Source: Thermoplasmata archaeon (GTDB lineage: Archaea > Thermoplasmatota > Thermoplasmata > UBA10834). Taken from it: DNA of 5,580 nucleotides. The stretch lies in assembly GCA_025457845.1 (NCBI GenBank), contig JALOTO010000137.1, positions 1-5,580 of the forward strand. Reading direction: 5' to 3'. The notes under the pieces are model-generated. The model saw only the letters and a list, made by a program, of their open reading frames with translations. It was not told the DNA's origin and searched no databases. This document shows, one piece after another, positions 1 to 4,796 of the stretch. The stretch's first letter is position 1. Each line of letters opens with the position of its first letter. The position numbers and the translations under genes are program-made.

Positions 1-1113
1 GAAGTTCGCCCACCCCGTCGCCCCGTCCCACACCATCGACCTGTACATGGTCTCCATCGACGCGCTCCAGTAGTACGAGACCGAGCTGGTCGGGAACCAT
101 ACGCCCAGGCCGTTCATGCCGTCGCAGTCCTTCGAGTGCCACTCGTAGATGACCGCCTGGTCGACCGCCGTCACGACCGCGCTGGCCGCGCTCCTGACCG
201 CCGTGCTCAGCTTGGTGTTCGCGGACACCAGCTGCGCGAAGCCCATGAGGTCGACCGCGTTGGCGGTGGCCGCCGCTGACAGCCTGCAGGACTTGTAGGT
301 CTTGTAGTACGTGGCCATGGTCGAGGTCATCGCCGAGGCGAAGGTGTTCGTCGCTCCTGAGACCGCCGTCATGTAGGCCATGTCGAGCACGCTGATCGTG
401 CAGGTGTTCCAACCGAGGGCGATATAGAACTCGGTGAACTCCTGCGCCGAGAGGAGCGCGAAGGTCCTCGCGTCCATCGTCGGGGCCGCAACGAGCGGGG
501 CGAGCACCTGGTCGTACGGGAAGCCCTGGCCCCAGACCGTCTGCTGGCTGAAGACCATGTACCCGCCGTAGCCGGCGAGCTGGTCCGCCACCTCGGCCTG
601 GGCCATGTTGCATGCATCGAAGATGACGACATCGAAGTAGACCCCGCCGTTAACGACGCCCGTCCTCAGCTCGGGCATGGTGAGCTTGTCGGATGCGGAC
701 GTGTCGTCCCAGCAGAGGCCCATTATGCCTCCGCCGTGGTCCCAGAAGTCGATCGCGTAGTGGTCCGCCGGGTACAGCGCCTCGATATCGTCTATCATCG
801 TGGTCACCGTGGCCGGGTCGCCCATGTTGAGCTCACCGTAGCTGACCAGGGTCGTCGTGCTGCCCTGGTTCACGTAGAGCAGGTTCGCCGTCCCCTCGAG
901 AGTGTCCTGTAGCACCACTATGTTCACGTCGGCCGTCGACCCGACCGCGGTCATCTCGGCCAGGTCGGTGTAGCTCGCCGCCTCAAGGTTGTTGTCCCCG
1001 TCCATGTACACCATGACGGTCCACATGTCCGGCACTATCTCCGCACTGGCCGGTGCGGCCAGCATCAGCGACGGCATGGCCATGAGCAGAGCCGCCGCTA
1101 GTCCTATCATCAT
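1..1113 (-). CDS. Secreted clostripain-like (C11 family) cysteine peptidase, 3' end outside window
   Basis: The visible 371 residues match the clostripain (peptidase C11) pattern. After a hydrophobic signal peptide (residues 1-24, likely cleaved after APASA) comes the family's opening strand WTVMVYMDGDNNLE (31-44). The catalytic His is in FWDHGGG (His126) and the catalytic Cys in IFDACNM (Cys168), followed by FSQQTVWGQGFPYD (188-201) and GLGVWFPT (335-342), both typical of the family. These enzymes are cysteine endopeptidases; clostripain itself cuts after Arg, but the specificity here cannot be read. The protein is probably exported. The start is uncertain. ATG at 1113 opens directly into the signal peptide. 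An in-frame TTG at 1122 has GGGGGA 7-8 nt upstream and adds a useful Lys. ATG at 1149 would add 12 residues, several from codons rare in this gene (GTA, GAT, TGT, TTG), so it is less likely. The family is certain; substrate and C-terminal domains are unseen. Confidence 0.9.
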   Translation of the reverse strand, partial: MMIGLAAALLMAMPSLMLAAPASAEIVPDMWTVMVYMDGDNNLEAASYTDLAEMTAVGSTADVNIVVLQDTLEGTANLLYVNQGSTTTLVSYGELNMGDPATVTTMIDDIEALYPADHYAIDFWDHGGGIMGLCWDDTSASDKLTMPELRTGVVNGGVYFDVVIFDACNMAQAEVADQLAGYGGYMVFSQQTVWGQGFPYDQVLAPLVAAPTMDARTFALLSAQEFTEFYIALGWNTCTISVLDMAYMTAVSGATNTFASAMTSTMATYYKTYKSCRLSAAATANAVDLMGFAQLVSANTKLSTAVRSAASAVVTAVDQAVIYEWHSKDCDGMNGLGVWFPTSSVSYYWSASMETMYRSMVWDGATGWANF

Positions 1114-1170
1114 CTTCCCCAACTCACAATCCCCCTGTACATTCTCCATCTTCTGCCCGCAGGGTCCCGG

Positions 1171-1176
1171 AAAAAA
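1171..1176 (-). terminator. Oligo-T tract, possible archaeal terminator
   Basis: On the minus strand a run of six T lies downstream of the dehydrogenase gene and about 60 nt before the peptidase start. It follows the GC-rich sequence CCCTAGGGGGC. Archaeal RNA polymerase commonly stops at T-runs of this kind, so the tract may end transcripts from the broken dehydrogenase. It could equally be part of the peptidase leader, since no clear TATA box was found in the gap. Confidence 0.3.
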
Positions 1177-1285
1177 GCCCCCTAGGGAGTGCACCCGCAA
1201 GCTTGTCGGACCGTATCCGAATATCTGCACTTAACGATTGCTGAGATGTGCGCATCGGGTGCGTGCTGGCCTTAACCCCGTGAAG

Positions 1286-1305
1286 CCTTGAAGGTCTTTC
1301 AAAGG
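1286..1305. other. Imperfect inverted repeat in the peptidase-dehydrogenase gap
   Basis: The arms CCTTGAA and TTCAA(A)GG are separated by GGTCT, giving a stem of seven pairs with one bulged A. The element sits 55 nt past the dehydrogenase stop codon, on the transcribed side. It could be a weak RNA hairpin or a regulator site for the peptidase. The rest of the 246-bp gap (1114-1359) holds no gene or convincing promoter that I can see. Confidence 0.25.
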
Positions 1306-1359
1306 GATGAGAGAAAACGGATGGGAAGGGGGTTTGGGGTTTGACGGTCCGGTCCGCGA

Positions 1360-1554
1360 TCACAGCACTAGCTGCTTGTACGAGCCGACCTTCTGTGCAG
1401 TCGCCGCGTCGTAGGCGATCTTCGCGGTGAGGCAGTCCTGGACCGCGAGACCGGTCGAGCAGAAGACGGTTATCTCCTGGTCGTCCTGCCTGCCCCTCTT
1501 GAGTCCGGCGACGACATGGCCTATCTCGGCGTCCACGTCCTCCTTCACGGCGTG
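1360..1554 (-). pseudogene. Out-of-frame C-terminal remnant of the dehydrogenase-like gene
   Basis: About 64 codons read HAVKEDVDAEIG, then VVAGLKRGR, then EITVFCSTGLAVQD and so on to a TGA. This matches the last part of ornithine cyclodeaminase/alanine dehydrogenase proteins, which returns to complete the N-terminal dimerisation domain. It is in a different frame from the upstream part, and the only in-frame ATG (1605) lies inside the preceding coding sequence, so it is a remnant and not a separate gene. Confidence 0.7.
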
Positions 1555-2237
1555 CCGGGCTTGACCCACTCGTCGTGGATGATCGGCGCCCTCGAGGAGG
1601 TGCAAGTGACCACGATGTCGGAGTCCGCGACCGCGGCCTTCGCGTCCGCGACCGCCCTGATCTTGCCGACCCTGTCCTTGTAGTGGCGCCTGAACTCCCG
1701 CGCGAGGGACTTGGCCTTCTCAGGGTACATGTCGAAGAGCCTGACCTCGTCGAACTTCCCGAACTGGGTTATGAGGGCGAGCATCTGCGTCCTCGCCTGG
1801 TTGCCGGCCCCGATGATCCCGAGGACCTTCGGTTCCTTCCTCGCGAGGTACTTGGAGGCTATCCCGCTGGCAGCCCCGGTCCTCATGTCCGTGACATGCG
1901 TCGCGTCCATGACCGCGAGGGGCGCGCCGGTGTGCGGGTTGATCAGGACCAGCAGAGCCATGACGGTCCTCATGCCGACCTTCGAGTTCTGCGGGTGTAC
2001 GTTCACGATCTTGACCGCGGACACGTCCATGTCCTCGACGTACGAGGGCATGGTCCTTAGGTCTCCGTCGTACTTGGTGTAGAACATATAGACCTTCGGC
2101 GGCATCTGGACCTTGTCAAGGCCCTTGTGCTTGAAGGCGTTCTCGACCGCTCCCAGGACATCCTTCATGTCGAGGAGCTTCTTGACCTGCTTCCCGGTCA
2201 GCAGCAGGGTCTTCACCTGAACGTGTTGCTGGGACAT
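1545..2237 (-). CDS. Open N-terminal frame of the broken alanine dehydrogenase-like gene
   Basis: This 230-codon frame is what would be translated from the ATG at 2237. It holds the dimerisation/substrate part and most of the NAD-binding Rossmann fold, up to SSRAPIIHDEWVKPGT, where relatives continue with HINAIGAD. It then stops after one extra Pro codon. Relatives are about 320 residues, so roughly 90 are absent. A GGATGG element lies about 9 nt before the ATG, and a BRE/TATA-like box lies about 40 nt upstream, so the fragment may still be expressed. A stable enzyme is unlikely because the rest of the fold and the catalytic Asp are lost. Confidence 0.6.
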   Translation of the reverse strand: MSQQHVQVKTLLLTGKQVKKLLDMKDVLGAVENAFKHKGLDKVQMPPKVYMFYTKYDGDLRTMPSYVEDMDVSAVKIVNVHPQNSKVGMRTVMALLVLINPHTGAPLAVMDATHVTDMRTGAASGIASKYLARKEPKVLGIIGAGNQARTQMLALITQFGKFDEVRLFDMYPEKAKSLAREFRRHYKDRVGKIRAVADAKAAVADSDIVVTCTSSRAPIIHDEWVKPGTP

Positions 2238-2246
2238 AGGGCAATA

Positions 2247-2293
2247 CCATCCTTTTGTGTGGCAATCGGGTGCGCCGATATAAGCGTATTCGA
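2247..2293 (-). promoter_or_regulatory. Archaeal BRE/TATA promoter and short leader of the dehydrogenase-like gene
   Basis: On the minus strand, CGAATACG (2292-2285) is followed by CTTATATC (2284-2277), a good BRE plus TATA-box match. The expected start of transcription, about 26 nt downstream of the box centre, falls near 2254. That gives a leader of about 17 nt with GGATGG as a possible weak ribosome binding site before the ATG at 2237. The assignment rests on motif and spacing only. Confidence 0.5.
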
Positions 2294-2385
2294 CCTAAGC
2301 GGTTACTCCATCCAGAGGGTCCCGGGAAGGGTTCATATCCCGTCGTTTCCGGTCCAGACGCTGGCCGGCCGATGGACAGTCGTGA

Positions 2386-2400
2386 GCAAAGCGATTTATG
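2386..2400 (+). promoter_or_regulatory. Possible TATA-type promoter for the sensor kinase
   Basis: The sequence GCAAAGCGATTTATG has an A-rich BRE-like part followed by TTTATG, close to the archaeal TTTATA box. Transcription would begin near 2423, leaving a leader of about 75 nt before the proposed kinase start at 2500. It lies in the 262-bp divergent region (2238-2499), which otherwise shows no supported gene. Confidence 0.35.
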
Positions 2401-2487
2401 CACGTACAGCAATCATAACGGGTCGATGCCGCGGCCGGGTTCTGGAGGCCCTCCGAAGAGGGCGCTGGGCGGCCGTCGGGAACACCC

Positions 2488-2619
2488 GGAGGGACTCCGA
2501 TCTCACCACTCTCCTCTCTGTCCGAGCTGATCAGGGGCAACTCCGCTTCCATCATCGAGTCGTGGGCCGCCGAGTCGGCCAGGATACCGTTCACCAAGGC
2601 CGCGGACTTCGCCGTCCCC
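2488..2619 (+). promoter_or_regulatory. Shine-Dalgarno site and in-frame N-terminal extension of the kinase
   Basis: The frame of the kinase stays open upstream of ATG 2620 as far as a TAA at 2416. From about 2518 it reads like real protein: LSELIRGNSASIIESW and then AAESARIPFTKAADFAVP. This fits the start of the helical sensor N-terminal domain found in RsbR/RsbRD-type proteins and kinases. GGAGG at 2488-2492 is followed after 7 nt by ATC at 2500, the position where an ATG would be expected. No in-frame ATG, GTG or TTG exists upstream of 2620, and ATG 2620 has no Shine-Dalgarno site. Initiation at ATC 2500, or at CTG 2518, is therefore proposed. Confidence 0.5.
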
Positions 2620-4617
2620 ATGGAGGCCCGGAGGGACCGCATGAAGGCATACCTCGATGCCCTCGTGGAGCGCATGGACGACCCGGGTTCCAGGAAGGCG
2701 CACGAGATCCTCCGCAGCACCATGAGGACCGAGCACCAGAGGAGCCTCAACCTGAGCAGCGTCATCCGCAACCAGCACATCCTCAGGGACATACTGTTCG
2801 GGGTGGTCGAGAGGTCCATGCCGGAGGGCGAACGACAGAGCGCCAGGACCGCCATCGAGGCCATGATCGACAGGAGCGTCGAGGAGATAGTCCTCCTGCT
2901 CGAGGACTTCACCGAGACCCAGGGGGTCCTCATGCGCTGCCTCTCCTGCTCCCCCGCGGAGAAGGGCGAGCTCGAGCACATACTGGCGAGGTTCTGCAGG
3001 AACGCGATGGACTACTTCGACGCGGACATCGTCGTGATCTTCAGGCACGCGGAGGGCTCCAGGGAGCTGACCGTCGTCGCCAGCGCGGGCAAAGGGGTCG
3101 CCCTTCCCAAGGACAGGAAGGTGATGTTCGACTCGTTCCCGCTCGCGGCCGAGGCAGTCGCCCTCAGGAGGCCGAGGACATGCGTGGAATCGGCAGCGGC
3201 CGGCGGCCCGAGGAAGCGGACCATGGGGAGCATAACCTTCGAGCACTGCCTGGCCGTCCCCATGGAGACCGAAGGACGGATTACCGGGCTCTTCTTCGTC
3301 GCCGACTCGACGAGGTCCATCCACTACACCTCGGAGGAGGTCAGCATGGCGGAGGACCTCGCCGGCCATGTCCGCAGGGTGCTGATGAACGCGGACATCT
3401 TCGAGGTCCTGAGCGTCCGGTCCCGCGCGCAGAAGGCCCTCATAGACACGGCCGTCAACCTCCAGAAGGAGATCGAGTCGGAGGAGATCTACAGGATCGT
3501 CGGGGACAAGGTCGTCCAGATGATCCCGTGCAGCGAGCTCGCGTTCTACATGTTCGACTGGGAGAGGCGCGTCGGGAACCCGGTCTACTCGTTCGGCCCC
3601 TACGCCGCCGAGGTCATGGGGGACAAGGACTTCCCCGCGGACGTCGGAATCTGCGGCCATGTCGCGAGGACCAAGCGTGCGGAGATCATCCACGACACCG
3701 AGTCCGACCCCAGGGGCGACTACATCCCCGGCACGCCCGCCACCCACTCGAGGATGCTCGCCGTCCCCCTCGTGGGCAGGAAGGACGTCCTCGGGGTCAT
3801 AGAGCTCCTCAAGTATCCCCCGGACGACTTCGCCCAGGAGGACCTGGAGATCGCGACCCTGTTCGCCAACCACGCGGCGGTGGCGATCGAGAACGCGAGG
3901 CTCCTCAAGGAGGTCCTGGGCGCCAGGGACCAGGTCGAGCTGAGCATGGACCTGATGACCCACGACATAGCGAACTACACGACGCCCGTCACCGCCTACC
4001 TCGACTCCCTCATCAGGCATCCTGGATGCGACGACACCGAGAGGGACAAGCTGACCAAGGCCCTCTTCCAGGTCGAGAGCATCATGGGCCTTGTGGACAT
4101 GGTGAGGCTCACGGGCAGGCTCAAGGAGGACGGCGCCCGCGTGACGAAGAGGACGGACCTCGGCGCCGCGATATCCTCCTCTGTGGACCGGGTCAGGAAG
4201 GATCCCCACGCCAAGCCCTTCGACGCAGAGCTGAAGCTGCCGGCCGGGACCATCGCGGTCATGGCCGACGAGCTCCTGGGGGAGGCCTTCAGGCAGCTGG
4301 TCTTCACTGCGGTGAAGTCGGACAGGCAGGAGAGGCCGCGGCTCATAATAACCGCGGAGCAGAGGCGCGACGGGAGGAGGGAGTCGTGGCATGTCATGTT
4401 CTCCCAGCCGAACAGGAGCATCCCCGACCACCTCAAGGCAGAGGTCCTCAAGATGGGCAGGGCCGGGAAGTCCGAGCTCACGGGCGGGTTCGGCCTGGGG
4501 CTCGCGCTCGCGCGCGCCATAGTGGAGCGGCAGATGGGCCGCATGTGGGTCTCCGACATCGTGGCGGGGGACCCGTCCCGTGGATGCGTGTTCAACATAA
4601 CGCTCCCGAAGGCGTGA
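2620..4617 (+). CDS. Cytosolic GAF-domain sensor histidine kinase (possibly degenerate)
   Basis: This soluble protein has no membrane segment. In order, counted from the ATG at 2620, it has a helical N-terminal region (1-110, continued upstream in frame), a first divergent GAF domain (about 115-265), a clear second GAF domain (about 275-430, with VGICGHVA, AVPLVGRKDVLGVIELL and ANHAAVAIENARLL), a histidine box LMTHDIANY with phospho-acceptor His448, and a C-terminal HATPase domain. The G2 box GGFGLGLALARAIVE (622-636) is intact. However, the N-box reads RQLVFTAVKSD, with Thr563 in place of the key Asn, and the G1 region reads SQPNRSIP in place of DNGxGIP. It may therefore be a weak or dead kinase that senses a small ligand through GAF. 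No response regulator is adjacent, so its partner is unknown. ATG 2620 is the first standard start codon, but the true start is probably upstream near 2500. Confidence 0.85.
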   Translation: MEARRDRMKAYLDALVERMDDPGSRKAHEILRSTMRTEHQRSLNLSSVIRNQHILRDILFGVVERSMPEGERQSARTAIEAMIDRSVEEIVLLLEDFTETQGVLMRCLSCSPAEKGELEHILARFCRNAMDYFDADIVVIFRHAEGSRELTVVASAGKGVALPKDRKVMFDSFPLAAEAVALRRPRTCVESAAAGGPRKRTMGSITFEHCLAVPMETEGRITGLFFVADSTRSIHYTSEEVSMAEDLAGHVRRVLMNADIFEVLSVRSRAQKALIDTAVNLQKEIESEEIYRIVGDKVVQMIPCSELAFYMFDWERRVGNPVYSFGPYAAEVMGDKDFPADVGICGHVARTKRAEIIHDTESDPRGDYIPGTPATHSRMLAVPLVGRKDVLGVIELLKYPPDDFAQEDLEIATLFANHAAVAIENARLLKEVLGARDQVELSMDLMTHDIANYTTPVTAYLDSLIRHPGCDDTERDKLTKALFQVESIMGLVDMVRLTGRLKEDGARVTKRTDLGAAISSSVDRVRKDPHAKPFDAELKLPAGTIAVMADELLGEAFRQLVFTAVKSDRQERPRLIITAEQRRDGRRESWHVMFSQPNRSIPDHLKAEVLKMGRAGKSELTGGFGLGLALARAIVERQMGRMWVSDIVAGDPSRGCVFNITLPKA

Positions 4618-4622
4618 GCGCC

Positions 4623-4640
4623 CGCGCGTGCGCGCGTTTT
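4623..4640 (+). terminator. CG-repeat hairpin plus T-run after the kinase
   Basis: CGCGCG, a TG centre and CGCGCG again form a self-complementary stem (in practice CGCGC, loop GTGC, GCGCG), followed at once by TTTT. It lies 5 nt past the kinase stop codon and resembles an intrinsic terminator. The same T-run begins the TATA-like box of the next gene. The strict purine-pyrimidine alternation could also favour Z-DNA. Confidence 0.45.
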
Positions 4641-4675
4641 ATCTAATCCGTGTGCGTACGCCGGGCGGGGAGAGT
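4637..4675 (+). promoter_or_regulatory. TATA-like box and short leader of the microprotein gene
   Basis: TTTTATCTAA (4637-4646) resembles an archaeal TATA box. Its centre is about 35 nt before ATG 4676, so a start of transcription near 4667 would give a leader under 10 nt. GGGGAG lies within a few bases of the ATG, too close for an ideal Shine-Dalgarno site, so near-leaderless translation is plausible. There is no clear BRE, since the upstream bases are the CG-repeat. Confidence 0.4.
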
Positions 4676-4792
4676 ATGCCGAGACGAAAGTACGGCAGGA
4701 TGGTCAAGGCGGTGCCTCCGGTCAAGGAGGAGAAGTGCAGGTACTGCAGGCTGGGCATCCCGTGCCCCGTGCACAAGAAGAAACCGTCGTGA
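4676..4792 (+). CDS. 38-residue zinc-finger-like microprotein
   Basis: This short frame runs from ATG 4676 to TGA 4790-4792. The protein is very basic: it starts MPRRKYGRMVKAV, ends HKKKPS, and its only acidic residues are Glu18 and Glu19. Its centre, CRYCRLGIPCPVH (21-33), places Cys21, Cys24, Cys30 and His33 in a Cx2C-x5-Cx2H arrangement, enough for one zinc site. Basic single-finger proteins of this size often bind nucleic acid or ribosomes, but I do not recognise this family and assign no function. Support for a real gene comes from the TATA-like box at correct spacing, codon use like its neighbours (AAG, AGG, GTC, GTG), and a neat fit between the kinase and the convergent prenyltransferase gene, whose stop codon is 4 bp away. 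Coincidence in GC-rich DNA cannot be excluded. Confidence 0.65.
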   Translation: MPRRKYGRMVKAVPPVKEEKCRYCRLGIPCPVHKKKPS

Positions 4793-4796
4793 CGCG

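Larger units (their letters stand above)
1360..2237 (-). pseudogene. Ornithine cyclodeaminase / archaeal alanine dehydrogenase family, internally deleted and frameshifted
   Basis: Two reading frames together cover an ornithine cyclodeaminase/mu-crystallin family protein closest in style to archaeal alanine dehydrogenase, an NAD-dependent enzyme interconverting alanine and pyruvate plus ammonia. The first frame (230 codons) carries VQMPPKVYMF (43-52), the substrate-binding Lys region SAVKIVNVHP (73-82, Lys76), DMRTGAASG (117-125) and the Rossmann loop GIIGAGNQART (140-150), and ends at TGA 1545-1547. The second frame carries the family C-terminus, from VKEDVDAEIG to the TGA at 1360-1362, including AGLKRGR and ITVFCSTGLAVQD. 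Compared with remembered family sequences, about 47 residues are missing at the junction. These include the NAIGAD-PGKQEL segment with the Asp that is catalytic in ornithine cyclodeaminase. The C-terminal motif also has Cys where relatives have Asp (VFDSTG). The product is probably inactive. An assembly error is the main alternative. Confidence 0.85.

Noticed and set aside
1124..1363. A 79-codon minus-strand frame covering the peptidase-dehydrogenase gap
   Set aside because: No family features, overlaps the peptidase start in another frame, and its codon use and composition look non-coding.
2329..2341. A tRNA T-arm look-alike, GGGTTCATATCCC
   Set aside because: The conserved A after the purine is T, and no matching acceptor stem, anticodon arm or D-arm is found upstream at the right spacing.
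2255..2530. A 91-codon plus-strand frame in the divergent region, or a 34-codon upstream frame from ATG 2426
   Set aside because: Low-complexity Arg/Gly/Pro composition, codon use unlike the neighbours and no known motif. ATG 2426 lies at the predicted transcript start, but nothing supports its translation.
2503..4431. A 642-codon minus-strand open frame opposite the kinase
   Set aside because: Antisense shadow of high-GC codons. It shows no domain, while the plus strand carries clear GAF and ATPase motifs.
2127..4646. An 839-codon plus-strand open frame overlapping the kinase
   Set aside because: It is rich in Arg, Gly, Pro and His with no recognisable motif, starts inside the opposite-strand dehydrogenase gene, and is a frame shadow of the GC-rich kinase.
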